Assembly: GCF_001188955.3 (NCBI RefSeq)
Contig: NZ_JPRF03000053.1
Location: 1-42,537 of the forward strand
DNA length: 42,537 bases
Direction: 5' to 3'
Source: Kitasatospora aureofaciens
GTDB lineage: Bacteria > Actinomycetota > Actinomycetes > Streptomycetales > Streptomycetaceae
Part shown: positions 15,156 through 23,161 of the stretch, in pieces
How the letters are laid out: each line of letters starts with the position of its first letter
How positions within the stretch are numbered: position 1 is the first letter of the stretch
Translations under genes and position numbers: made by a program
Notes under the pieces: generated by a model
What the model saw: the letters and a program-made list of their open reading frames with translations, nothing else
Told to the model about the DNA's origin: nothing
Databases searched by the model: none

Positions 15156-17444
15156 TTACTGCTTGCCGGAGTGCTGGGCGCCCTTGCCCTGGACGGCGGC
15201 CTTGCCGGGCACCGGGATTCCGCTGCCGGGCACGAGGGACTTGGCAGCGGGCTTGCGGGTGGTGTCGCCCGGCCCCGCCGGGACGGGGGTGGCGACGCCC
15301 TGCGGCACGACCTTCTTGTCCGCCGGCGCCGGTGCCGGGACGGACTTGGCCGCGACGCTCGGCGCGACGGCGGCCGGGGCGGCCGGCGCGGCGGCGGCCG
15401 GGAGCTGCAGGGTGACGCTGCTCTGCAGGGAGCCCGGGGACGCCCAGCCCGAGAGCGTACCGGCGTAGGCCGAACCGAAGGCGGCCGTACCGATGGCCAT
15501 CTTCTGAGCAGTTCCGGTCGGCATGGTGGCCTGGATCTGAACACCGGCCGGCGCGCTGACGGTGACGGTGTTGCCGATCTTGTACGCGGTGACCTGGCCG
15601 GAGGCGAGGGCGTTGTTCCACGCCGCGCGCTTCTGGAACTCCTGGCCGATCTCGCGCTCACCGAGGTTCACGATCGGGGTGCTGTCGGCGTAGAGCGAGC
15701 GGTAGGTGCCGAGGACCTTCTCCAGCACCGGGTACAGGATGCGGCCCTCGGAGAGGTTCGACTGGTGCACGAAGTGCGGGCGCGGGTCGTTGTTCAGCAC
15801 GTGGCCGAGGTCGATCCGGGCCTCGAGCGGCACGATGTACGACTGGTAACCGGTGGTGGTGTCCAGCGGCGCGGACAGGCAGGTGGAGTTGGCGTTGTTC
15901 TCGCAGACGCCGCTGCCGCCGTTGGCCTTGCTGGTGTAGATCCAGTTGTACTCGTCCGTCTCCTCCTGCGCCGAACCGGCGTTGTAGAAGACGTTCATCG
16001 GGTACCGCGGCACGGTCAGCGTGGACGAGCCGACGGCCCGCTGGGCGGGCTCGCGGGAGGCGTCGCTGCCGGTGAACCTGATGCCGTTGGCGGCCAGCGC
16101 CGGCGCCAGGTTCGGGTTGTCGCTGGTCTCCTGCGGGGCGGTGAGCAGACCGGAGTGCTCGCCGGTGACGAGCACCTGCGGGTCGACCTTGAGGCCGTTG
16201 GCGGTGGCCCAGTCGAAGTTCTGCTTGATCTGGGTGGAGATGGTGTTCTGGTCGGTCCAGACGGTGTTGCCCGAGGCGTCCTTGGTGCACTTCCACGGCA
16301 CCACGCTGACGTCCTGCACGCAGCCCAGGTAGGGGTGGGTGTAGGTGTGGTTGACCCAGCGGTAGCTGTTCTGGTCGGAGATCATCTGGCTGGCGGTCGG
16401 GTCCACCGTGGTCTGGTGGTCGGACTTCCAGTCCTCGCTGCCGCCGCCGTTGAACACCATGTCCAGCGTGAAGTTGTTGGCGGTCTGCCACTGCTTGAGG
16501 TACTGCGCGTCCGCCTGGGTCATCCGGATCGGGTTGGCGGTGTCCGGGGTGCCGGGCGGGCAGGTGACGTCACCGGGGGTGCACTTGAGCACGGTGTCCC
16601 AGCGGTCGTCGGCCAGGAACACGTCGTCCACGTGGGTGGCGAAGTAGTTGCGGTCGTAGCCGAGGTGGACGCCCTGGGTGATCCAGTCGACCATGCCGCG
16701 GGCCAGCAGCCGGTACTGCTGCTGGTACTGGTTGTAGACGAACGTGACGACCAGTTCCTTGCGGCCGTCGTGGGTGTACTCGCCGACCAGCGAGCCGCGG
16801 CTGGTCGTGCCCGGTATCGCCGCGTCGACCAGCGGGACGAAGGAGGCACCGGTCGGCAGGTTGGCGAGCGGCGTCGCCAGGTAGCCGTAACTCTCGCTGA
16901 CGTTGGGGTCGTTGTCCTCGAACGGGACGCTGCCCTTGAGGTACCCGAACGGACCGGAAGTCCCGGCCGTGGTGGTGGCCGCCTGGAATCCGTCGAGGGT
17001 GCCGACGAATCCCGGATTCTGGGCGTAGTTCAGTCCGACCGCCGGACTGGCCCACGTGTACGCGTCGATCTGCCGGACGTTGAAAGCGGCTTCGTACGTG
17101 GCGATCGCCGTCATCTCGGCGGCGCTGTTGGGGAAGGGGTTTTCGTTGGGCAGCACGATGCCCTGGTACTTGCCCCGGGGGAGCCCGTTCACCGTGTCGC
17201 TCAGGAAAGCCGAGTTGATCACGGGACGGTTGGGGTCATTGAGACTGACGACCTTGTACGGCGTGCCCTGGCTCTTCAGCTCGGCGGTGATCGCCGCGAC
17301 GGACGGACCCCCGTCGTCGATGACCAGGACGGTGAGGTCGATCCTGGGCGGCGTGGTGTCGCCGTGGGCCAGGGTGGTCTGCAGGCCGCTGGCCAGCAGA
17401 ACTGCCGCTGCGCAGGCGGCAACTCTTCGGGTCGTTTGACCCAT
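15156..17444 (-). CDS. Secreted CE18/Agd3-like polysaccharide deacetylase
   Basis: This 762-residue protein has ATG at 17444 after GGGGAGG. Residues 1-29 form a signal peptide. Residues about 33-260 are a Rossmann-like accessory region starting LTVLVIDDGG. Residues about 262-600 form the deacetylase-type domain, with THVDDVFL (His271, Asp273, Asp274) and NHTYTHPYL (His366, His370) as likely metal and catalytic residues, plus VTGEHSGL and RPHFVHQSNL. This layout resembles Agd3 of the Aspergillus galactosaminogalactan cluster and the deacetylase half of PelA. It would remove acetyl groups from N-acetylhexosamines outside the cell. A C-terminal Ala/Pro/Lys tail of about 85 residues may bind the wall. 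It is the first gene of the operon. Confidence 0.8.
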   Translation of the reverse strand: MGQTTRRVAACAAAVLLASGLQTTLAHGDTTPPRIDLTVLVIDDGGPSVAAITAELKSQGTPYKVVSLNDPNRPVINSAFLSDTVNGLPRGKYQGIVLPNENPFPNSAAEMTAIATYEAAFNVRQIDAYTWASPAVGLNYAQNPGFVGTLDGFQAATTTAGTSGPFGYLKGSVPFEDNDPNVSESYGYLATPLANLPTGASFVPLVDAAIPGTTSRGSLVGEYTHDGRKELVVTFVYNQYQQQYRLLARGMVDWITQGVHLGYDRNYFATHVDDVFLADDRWDTVLKCTPGDVTCPPGTPDTANPIRMTQADAQYLKQWQTANNFTLDMVFNGGGSEDWKSDHQTTVDPTASQMISDQNSYRWVNHTYTHPYLGCVQDVSVVPWKCTKDASGNTVWTDQNTISTQIKQNFDWATANGLKVDPQVLVTGEHSGLLTAPQETSDNPNLAPALAANGIRFTGSDASREPAQRAVGSSTLTVPRYPMNVFYNAGSAQEETDEYNWIYTSKANGGSGVCENNANSTCLSAPLDTTTGYQSYIVPLEARIDLGHVLNNDPRPHFVHQSNLSEGRILYPVLEKVLGTYRSLYADSTPIVNLGEREIGQEFQKRAAWNNALASGQVTAYKIGNTVTVSAPAGVQIQATMPTGTAQKMAIGTAAFGSAYAGTLSGWASPGSLQSSVTLQLPAAAAPAAPAAVAPSVAAKSVPAPAPADKKVVPQGVATPVPAGPGDTTRKPAAKSLVPGSGIPVPGKAAVQGKGAQHSGKQ

Positions 17445-17859
17445 GTCTGATCCTCCCCTTGGGCAGGCCCCGCGCTGCTCGGCGCTCGCCTGCCCGTGTA
17501 GCTGTTCGCGGGCAGCAGGCTGCCCGGCGCCCATCCTGGTCGAGCGTCGACGGTGCGAGGGACCAATTGGGCGAGAGTGCAGCGAACCTGTTACCAACGT
17601 TCATGGTGAAGCCATGGAGGCGCTGATTGTGACCGCAACCGGACCGCCCGCGCAAATAATGAATTGAAAATGAAAAACCGGAAGCCGAGTGCTACAGCTG
17701 GTTACCGACTGTGCGGCTCACACGGATCCGTGGGGCACCTACACTGTCGTCGTTGCGCCTGACACTCTTGCACATCATGTCGCTGCAATGGGCAGGTTCA
17801 TGCAATATCGGGCACCGCTGTGCCATGTGACAGTTCGAATTTGCAATGGAGGCTCGCGG
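17445..17859. promoter_or_regulatory. AT-richer divergent control region of the exopolysaccharide operon
   Basis: These 415 bases separate the operon from the tyrosine phosphatase gene. The middle (about 17560-17860) is clearly richer in A+T than its surroundings, with a stretch AATAATGAATTGAAAATG near 17657. Three TGCAAT sites occur (17784-17789, 17801-17806, 17842-17847). A short palindrome CATGG-5-CCATG lies at 17603-17617. I see no protein gene. I infer promoters in both directions and regulator sites, but exact boxes are uncertain. Confidence 0.5.
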
Positions 17860-18747
17860 GTGACCGATGGGCGGATCGCATCCGAGCGAATCGGGGACGT
17901 ACGGAATGCGCTCCCGAAGCCGGGCCGAGCGGTCCTGGTCGGGCGCAGTCTCGGTCTGCGCGGCGCGGTCAACGCTCGCGACCTGGGTGGCTACCGGACG
18001 GCCGGGGGGCGGGTGGTGCGCGGTGGCGTCGTCCTGCGCAGTGACGGCCTGAACCGGGTCACCGCCGAGGACGTCGACCCGCTGGGCGCGCTCGGCCTGC
18101 GCGCGGTGGTCGACCTGCGCAGCTCCGACGAGATCCGCGAGGCCGGTCCTGACCTGCTGCCGGACGGCGTGACCTCCCACCACCTTCCGTTGCTGGCAAC
18201 GGACTTCGACATCAACACCACGCTGCGCGGCGCCCTCTCCGACCGCAGCGCGCGCAAGCAGCGCGGCCTGCTCGGCAACGGCCGGGCGGCCGCGATGATG
18301 ACCGGGCTCTACCGCTGGTTCGTCACCGACCCGGTGGCCCGCGAGCGCTTCGCCGCCCTGCTGCGGCTGCTGGCCGACCCGGGCGGCGTGCCGCTGCTGT
18401 TCCACTGCTCGGCCGGCAAGGACCGCACCGGCTGGGCGGCCGCGCTGGTGCTGACCGCCCTGGGCGTGGACCGCGAGACCGTGCTCGCCGACTACCTGCT
18501 CACCAACGAGCGCTCCGCCGCCGTGGTCGAACGGGTGCTGGAGGACTTCGGCAGCCGGGGCCTGATGCGCGAGCCCGAGCTCCTCCTGCCGGTCTTCCGG
18601 GCCGACCGCGGCTACCTGGACGCGGCCTTCGCGGAGGTCGAGGCCGGCTGGGCCGGCTTCGACGCCTTCTGGCGGGAGGGGCTCGGGCTGGACGAGGAGG
18701 TACTGGCCGGACTGCGCGCCAACCTGCTGGACGGCGGGACGGACTAG
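17860..18747 (+). CDS. Tyrosine/serine protein phosphatase (PTP-like, Y_phosphatase3 type)
   Basis: This 295-residue protein has GTG at 17860 after GGAGG (17848-17852). The N-terminal part has LRGAVNARDLGGYRTAGGR, typical of this family. The P-loop HCSAGKDRTG places the catalytic Cys at 183 and Arg at 189. It removes phosphate from phosphotyrosine or related substrates in the cytosol. It faces away from the exopolysaccharide operon across an AT-rich control region and converges with the sigN-like gene with only 14 bases between stops. A longer frame upstream to 17689 lacks a ribosome site. Confidence 0.88.
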   Translation: MTDGRIASERIGDVRNALPKPGRAVLVGRSLGLRGAVNARDLGGYRTAGGRVVRGGVVLRSDGLNRVTAEDVDPLGALGLRAVVDLRSSDEIREAGPDLLPDGVTSHHLPLLATDFDINTTLRGALSDRSARKQRGLLGNGRAAAMMTGLYRWFVTDPVARERFAALLRLLADPGGVPLLFHCSAGKDRTGWAAALVLTALGVDRETVLADYLLTNERSAAVVERVLEDFGSRGLMREPELLLPVFRADRGYLDAAFAEVEAGWAGFDAFWREGLGLDEEVLAGLRANLLDGGTD

Positions 18748-18761
18748 GGCCTGCCCGGCGG

Positions 18762-19679
18762 TCAGCCCTCGCTGATCAGCCCCTCCCGGAGCTGGGTGAG
18801 CGTCCGGGTGAGCAGCCGGGACACGTGCATCTGGGAGATGCCGATCTCCTCGCCGATCTGGGACTGGGTGAGGTTGCCGAAGAACCGCAGCATGATGATC
18901 CGGCGCTCGCGCGGGGGCAGCTTGGCCAGCAGCGGCTTGAGCGACTCCCGGTACTCCACGCCCTCCAGCGCGAGGTCCTCGTAGCCGAGCCGGTCGGCCA
19001 GCGGCCCCTCGCTGTCCTCCTCGCCGGGGCTGGAGTCGAGCGAGCTGGCGGTGTAGGCGTTGCCCACCGCGAGGCCCTCGACCACGTCCTCCTCGCTGAC
19101 CCCGAGGCAGGCGGCCAGCTCGGCGACGGTGGGGGAACGGTCCAGCCGCTGGGACAGGTCGTCCCCGGCCTTGGTGAGTGCCAGCCGCAGCTCCTGGAGC
19201 CGGCGCGGCACCCGGACCGACCAGCTGGTGTCCCGGAAGAAGCGCTTGATCTCGCCGACCACGGTCGGCATCGCGAAGGTGGGGAACTCCACCCCGCGCT
19301 CCGGGTCGAAGCGGTCGATCGCCTTGATCAGGCCGATGGTGCCGACCTGGACGATGTCCTCCATCGGCTCGTTGCGGCTGCGGAAGCGGGCCGAGGCGTA
19401 CCGGACCAGCGGCAGGTTGAGCTCGATCAGGGTGTCGCGGACGTAGGTGTGCTCCTCGCTGCCGGGCTCCAGTGTGGCCAGCCGCAGGAACAGCGAGCGG
19501 GAGAGTGTCCGGGTGTCCAGCCCGGAGCCGGGCGGTGCCTCGGCGGGCGTCCCCTGGGCGGGTGCCCCCTCGGTGGGCACCCCCGGGCCGACCCGTTGGA
19601 GCGGGATCCGGTCCTCGGCGACCGCCGTGCCCTTGGCCTGACCAGCGTGGATCTCCGCAGTGCCCAGCTCTCCGGACAT
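18762..19679 (-). CDS. sigN: SigB/SigF-family sigma factor, SigN-like
   Basis: This 305-residue protein has ATG at 19679 after AAGGGGGTGGG. Region 2 (NEPMEDIVQVGTIGLIKAID), region 3 and region 4.2 (LTQSQIGEEIGISQMHVSRL) are intact, so it should bind RNA polymerase core and -35/-10 elements. The N-terminal 75 residues are a Pro/Gly-rich extension. It lies 145 bases downstream of the sigF-like gene in the same orientation, the order known for sigF-sigN in Streptomyces coelicolor; SigN acts in aerial-hypha development there. The symbol rests on that order and sequence resemblance. No anti-sigma gene is adjacent. Confidence 0.85.
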   Translation of the reverse strand: MSGELGTAEIHAGQAKGTAVAEDRIPLQRVGPGVPTEGAPAQGTPAEAPPGSGLDTRTLSRSLFLRLATLEPGSEEHTYVRDTLIELNLPLVRYASARFRSRNEPMEDIVQVGTIGLIKAIDRFDPERGVEFPTFAMPTVVGEIKRFFRDTSWSVRVPRRLQELRLALTKAGDDLSQRLDRSPTVAELAACLGVSEEDVVEGLAVGNAYTASSLDSSPGEEDSEGPLADRLGYEDLALEGVEYRESLKPLLAKLPPRERRIIMLRFFGNLTQSQIGEEIGISQMHVSRLLTRTLTQLREGLISEG

Positions 19680-19824
19680 GCACCCACCCCCTTGTGACTG
19701 ACAGTTGAACGGGGGCCGTCGCACGGAGGTTCCCGGCGGGGGCCCAACCCCCTCCATACCGGAACACGGCCCACGGCAAACCCGAACGTCGCGAGTTGTC
19801 ACACGGGGGTAACGCGCTGCAACC

Positions 19825-20670
19825 TCACTCTTCCCAGGAGTTGCCGGTCCGAAGCCTCGTCAGGATCCGGGAGAGCAGCCGGGAGACGTGCATCTGGGAC
19901 ATCCCCAGCTCGGTGCTGATCTGCGACTGGGTGAGGTTGGCGAAGAACCGCAGCATCACGATCCGCCGCTCCCGTTCGGGGAGTTGCACCAGCAGGTGGC
20001 GGACCATGTCGCGGTGCTCGACCTCGGCCAGCGCGGAGTCCTCGTAGCCGAGCCGGTCCAGCAGGGCGAGGCCGCCCTCGTGCTCCTGGGCGGCCTCCAG
20101 GGAGGCCGCGTTGTAGGCGCGCCCGGCGTCCAGGCAGGCCCGGACGTCCTCCTCGGGGATCCGCAGGCTGGCGGCGATCTCGGGCACCTTGGGGGCCCGC
20201 CCGTGCAGTACCGTCAGCTCCTCCATGGCGCCGCTGACCTGCACCCACAGTTCCTGGAGCCGGCGCGGGACGTGCATGGTGCGGACGTTGTCCCGGAAGT
20301 AGCGCTTGATCTCGCCGAGGATGGTCGGCAGCGCGTAGGTGGGGAACTGGACGCCCCGGGTCGGGTCGAAGCGGTCGATCGCGTTGATCAGACCGATGGT
20401 GCCGACCTGGACGACGTCCTCCATCGGCTCGCTGCGGCTGCGGAAGCGGGTGGCCGCGTAGCGGACCAGCGGGATGTTCACCTCGATCAGCGCGGCCCGG
20501 ACCCGCTCCCGCTCGGGGGCGTCCGGGGGCAGCTCGGAGAGCCGCTCGAACAGCACCCTGGTGAGCGTCCGGACGTCCACGGCGGGCCGGCCACCGGGGC
20601 CGCGAAGCCCGTCCGGGCGGAGCTCGCCGGCCGGGCTGATGATCGCCGCCAGTACCTCGTCCACGGACAC
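19825..20670 (-). CDS. sigF: Sporulation-type sigma factor, SigF-like
   Basis: This 281-residue protein has GTG at 20670 after GGGAGGGGTGAC; the longer frame to 20751 has no ribosome site. Region 2 (SEPMEDVVQVGTIGLINAID) and region 4.2 (LTQSQISTELGMSQMHVSRL) are intact. The middle segment AGRAYNAASLEAAQEHE and LLDRLGYED match SigF of Streptomyces, which controls late spore maturation. The gene order upp - tadA - sigF - sigN is as I recall it for S. coelicolor. SigF-type factors in streptomycetes are usually controlled developmentally; no partner-switch gene is next to it. Confidence 0.87.
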   Translation of the reverse strand: MSVDEVLAAIISPAGELRPDGLRGPGGRPAVDVRTLTRVLFERLSELPPDAPERERVRAALIEVNIPLVRYAATRFRSRSEPMEDVVQVGTIGLINAIDRFDPTRGVQFPTYALPTILGEIKRYFRDNVRTMHVPRRLQELWVQVSGAMEELTVLHGRAPKVPEIAASLRIPEEDVRACLDAGRAYNAASLEAAQEHEGGLALLDRLGYEDSALAEVEHRDMVRHLLVQLPERERRIVMLRFFANLTQSQISTELGMSQMHVSRLLSRILTRLRTGNSWEE

Positions 20671-20881
20671 GTCACCCCTCCCATAGTCGACAACGGCGGG
20701 CCCTGCGGATCGGGTGTCGCTGGCTGGTTCACACCTCGCCATGTCCGGCAAAACCGGTCATAGCATCACAAGGTGGGCGCAGGTCGGGCAAGCACCCGGT
20801 GGAGGTGTGTTGGTGGGGTGCCCGAACTCCCCGGCGCCCGCCGGCGAGGCGCCGCACGGGTCGTTCCCGGACAGAGCAGGA

Positions 20882-20932
20882 CGCCCCGCCCGGAGGCCGG
20901 GCGGGGCGACGCGGGCCGTCCGGGGGACGGCC
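20882..20932 (-). terminator. Double hairpin after the Dabb gene
   Basis: CGCCCCGCCCGG (20882-20893) pairs with CCGGGCGGGGCG (20897-20908). A second stem GGCCGTCC (20914-20921) / GGACGGCC (20925-20932) follows immediately. Both lie just beyond the stop of the leftward Dabb gene at 20941. Confidence 0.75.
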
Positions 20933-20940
20933 GGGCGGGA

Positions 20941-21234
20941 TCAGACCTCGATGTCGGCGATCACCCAGGTCGCGAACTCGCGCCACTGGCCCGCCGCGGC
21001 CTGGTGCGCGGGGTGGGTCAGGTACGCCTGGAGGGACTCGCGGTCCTCGACCAGGCTGTTGATCGCGTAGTCGTACGCGATGTCGCGCTCGGTGGTGTTC
21101 CAGCCGCACTCCCACTCGCGCAGCTCGGGGATCAACGAGCCGAGTTCGGCGAACGCCTCGGCGCCGGCGAGCGCGCGCTGGTCGTCCTTGGCGACGCCCT
21201 CGTTGAGCTTGAAGAGGACGAGGTGGCGGATCAC
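20941..21234 (-). CDS. Dabb (stress-responsive A/B barrel) protein
   Basis: This 97-residue protein has GTG at 21234 with AAGGAG upstream, and that ribosome site overlaps the TAA of the preceding small gene (TAAGGAG). It is a typical Dabb/ferredoxin-like fold: IRHLVLFKLNEGV at the start, a central helix LGSLIPELREWECG, then YDYAINSLVEDRESLQAYLTH and the last strand. Family members form dimers; some are enzymes and many have unknown roles. It is in an operon with the small membrane protein at 21247. Confidence 0.88.
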   Translation of the reverse strand: MIRHLVLFKLNEGVAKDDQRALAGAEAFAELGSLIPELREWECGWNTTERDIAYDYAINSLVEDRESLQAYLTHPAHQAAAGQWREFATWVIADIEV

Positions 21235-21246
21235 GATGGCCGCTCC

Positions 21247-21411
21247 TTACTTGATCAGACCGGTCATGAAGGTACCGACCGCCTTGGCCGCGTTCGAGAT
21301 GCCCTCGAAGCCCAGCTGGACGAGTTCGGCGGACCGGGCCGGTGAGGTGATGATCGAGTAGAGCACGAAGATGAGCAGGAGGACCATGCCGATCTTCTTC
21401 GCCTGCGCCAT
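21247..21411 (-). CDS. 54-residue membrane protein upstream of Dabb gene
   Basis: ATG at 21411 follows GGAGGAAGG. The protein begins MAQAKKIGMVLLLIFVLYS with one transmembrane helix (about 7-22) after a short basic start, then an amphipathic region (SAELVQLGFEGISNAAKAVG) and ends in K. Its TAA shares bases with the ribosome site of the Dabb gene 13 bases on, so the two are co-transcribed. The function is unknown. It is too short for standard ORF cut-offs but has good coding bias and start. Confidence 0.75.
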   Translation of the reverse strand: MAQAKKIGMVLLLIFVLYSIITSPARSAELVQLGFEGISNAAKAVGTFMTGLIK

Positions 21412-21818
21412 CGTGACCTTCCTCCCTGCGGTGGGCCGCCGTCATCCGGGTCCCCGAGCGGCCCTGCAGGGCAGCTTATCCACCGGACGGGCTATCAAGT
21501 GTGCGGCGCGTTGGCCCGGCGGGACGAAGGTCCCCGCGAGTGGGGCCTTTCTCCGGGTGCCCCGCCGTCGGCCCGGCGGCAGGATAGACGGCGTGCCCGG
21601 GGTCTGGCAGGAATCCCCGGCATGTGGATCCGGAGTTCCCCGCTGTGGGACCGGCCGTCGCGGCTCCCCCCCGGACGCGGCACCGGTTGTGGGACTCCGC
21701 CGGGGGAGCGGTCGGCCCCCCGAGCCGCTCCCCCTCCAGGCTCCGTACGGGCCGGGCCGTGGTGGTCACGGGCCCGGAGTGCGGGGCCCTTTCCGCGTCC
21801 GGGGGTGCGCGCAAACGC
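21412..21818. other. Region upstream of the small membrane protein, no gene seen
   Basis: Open frames exist on both strands, but none has a ribosome site, family features or sensible composition. TAAGCT on the minus strand near 21476-21481 could be a -10 box for the 54-residue protein gene, about 60 bases upstream of its start. The GC-rich stretch 21640-21790 is rich in short inverted repeats. Confidence 0.4.
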
Positions 21819-21849
21819 CGAGGGCCCGTCCGGATCGGACGGGCCCTCG
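21819..21849. terminator. Strong hairpin after tRNA-Ser(CGA)
   Basis: CGAGGGCCCGTCCG (21819-21832) pairs perfectly with CGGACGGGCCCTCG (21836-21849) across a 3-base loop. It lies 10 bases beyond the 3' end of the leftward tRNA. Confidence 0.85.
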
Positions 21850-21859
21850 GGCTTTCCAG

Positions 21860-21946
21860 CGGTAGCGGTGGGATTCGAACCCACGGTGGAGTTGCCCCCA
21901 CACACGCTTTCGAGGCGTGCTCCTTTGGCCGCTCGGACACGCTACC
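21860..21946 (-). tRNA. tRNA-Ser (anticodon CGA)
   Basis: On the minus strand the acceptor GGTAGCG pairs with CGCTACC, with discriminator G and no encoded CCA. The anticodon stem CACGC/GCGTG encloses loop CTCGAAA (anticodon CGA). A long variable arm and GGTTCGAATCC T loop are present. Confidence 0.95.
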
Positions 21947-22046
21947 GAGGGGAACTCTACCGGACGGGTGGCGCGGTCACGAAATCCGTTCCCGGGGGCG
22001 GCTCGCCGACGGGAACGGCGGCGTGGTCGGCGGCGGGATCACGGGA

Positions 22047-22574
22047 TCAGCGGTGGGTGTCGAAGAAGGCGCGCAGCTGCTCGCCGCACTCCTCGGCGAG
22101 GACGCCCCAGATCACCTCGGGCCGGTGGTTGAGCCGGCGGTCGCGCATCACGTCGAAGAGCGAGCCGGCCGCGCCGGCCTTCTCGTCGAGGGCGCCGTAG
22201 ACCACCCGGTCGATCCGGGACAGCACGATGGCGCCTGCGCACATCGTGCACGGCTCCAGGGTGACCACCAGGGTGCAGCCGCCGAGCCGCCACTCCCCGG
22301 CCTTCCCGGCGGCCTGCCGGATCGCGACCACCTCGGCGTGCGCGGTCGGGTCGCCGACCGCCTCGCGCTCGTTGTGGCCGCGCCCGAGCACCTCGCCGTC
22401 CGGGCCCAGGACGAGCGCCCCGACCGGGACGTCCCCGGTGGCCGGCGCCAGGGCGGCCTCGGCGATGGCGAGGCGCATCGGCGCCGCCCAGCGGTCGCGG
22501 ACCGGGTCGGGGCGGACGGGGGCGGGCAGTGGGGGGACGTACGGGACGGTCAGCGGGGTGGATGCGGGCTGCAT
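22047..22574 (-). CDS. tadA: tRNA-specific adenosine deaminase TadA
   Basis: This 175-residue cytidine/deoxycytidylate deaminase-fold enzyme converts A34 to inosine in tRNA-Arg(ACG), whose genes are at 2372 and 2479. The zinc site is seen as TAHAEVVAI (His and the proton-shuttle Glu) and EPCTMCAGAI (two Cys). The C-terminus has DVMRDRRLNHRPEV as in TadA. The start is uncertain: ATG 22574 was chosen, but GTG 22607 or the internal ATG just before RLAIAEAAL (the more usual family start) are possible. It lies 50 bases downstream of its putative partner gene. Confidence 0.92.
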   Translation of the reverse strand: MQPASTPLTVPYVPPLPAPVRPDPVRDRWAAPMRLAIAEAALAPATGDVPVGALVLGPDGEVLGRGHNEREAVGDPTAHAEVVAIRQAAGKAGEWRLGGCTLVVTLEPCTMCAGAIVLSRIDRVVYGALDEKAGAAGSLFDVMRDRRLNHRPEVIWGVLAEECGEQLRAFFDTHR

Positions 22575-22624
22575 GGCATCCAGTGTCGGGCATCCGGTGG
22601 TGGACACCGGCCTGACCGGTGCCG

Positions 22625-23161
22625 CTACCGGACCGCCTCCAGGACCTCGCCGCAGCCCAGCGCCTCGGCGATCTCCTCCAGGGCGTCGCCCGGCACCGCG
22701 CCCTCGCCACTGAGGGCGAGCAGTTCGTCGGCGGCCAGGCCGAACTCGGTGAGCAGGTGGGCGTCGCCCAGCGGGCCGACCGGGACGCCGCCGCGGCCGT
22801 CCGCGTCCTCGTCGTCCTGCTCCTCGGCCTCGGCCTCCTCGTCCAGCAGGTGGTCCAGGTCGCCGAACTCGCTCTCGCCGGCCTGGTCGACCAGCTCGTC
22901 GGTGAGGACGGAGCCGTAGGAGCTGCGGGCGGCGGCGGCGCCGTCCGACACGAAGATCCGCGGGTCGTCCTCACCGTCCACCCGGACGATGGCGAACCAG
23001 GAGTCCTCCTGTTCGATGAAGATCAGGACGCTGTCGTCGTCCTGGGCGGAGCCGCGGGCCAGGTCGGCCAGATCGGCCAGGGTTTCGACGTCGTCGAGCT
23101 CCGTCTCGCTCACATCCCACCCGTCCTCGGTGCGAGCAAGCACTGCAGCGAAGTACGCCAC
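22625..23161 (-). CDS. tRNA adenosine deaminase-associated protein
   Basis: This 178-residue acidic protein has GTG at 23161 after GGGAG. It begins VAYFAAVLARTEDGWDVSETELDD in the pattern of the actinobacterial family always found next to tadA. Recognisable parts are LADLARGSAQDDDSVLIFIE, IVRVDGEDDPRIFVSD, an Asp/Glu-rich stretch around residues 110-130 and a C-terminal helical part ending CGEVLEAVR. It probably works with TadA in the cytosol, but no activity is known to me. Confidence 0.85.
   Translation of the reverse strand: MAYFAAVLARTEDGWDVSETELDDVETLADLADLARGSAQDDDSVLIFIEQEDSWFAIVRVDGEDDPRIFVSDGAAAARSSYGSVLTDELVDQAGESEFGDLDHLLDEEAEAEEQDDEDADGRGGVPVGPLGDAHLLTEFGLAADELLALSGEGAVPGDALEEIAEALGCGEVLEAVR

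Noticed and set aside
13113..17450. A 1445-codon open frame on the plus strand
   Set aside because: It is a GC-driven shadow of the GT4 and deacetylase genes on the minus strand, with Gly/Val/Arg-rich text and no family features.
17692..19779. A 695-codon minus-strand frame across phosphatase and sigma genes
   Set aside because: It is out of frame with the recognisable sigma factor and antisense to the phosphatase.
21476..21940. Minus-strand frame starting inside tRNA-Ser(CGA)
   Set aside because: Its first 30 residues are translated tRNA sequence and the rest has no ribosome site or family signal.
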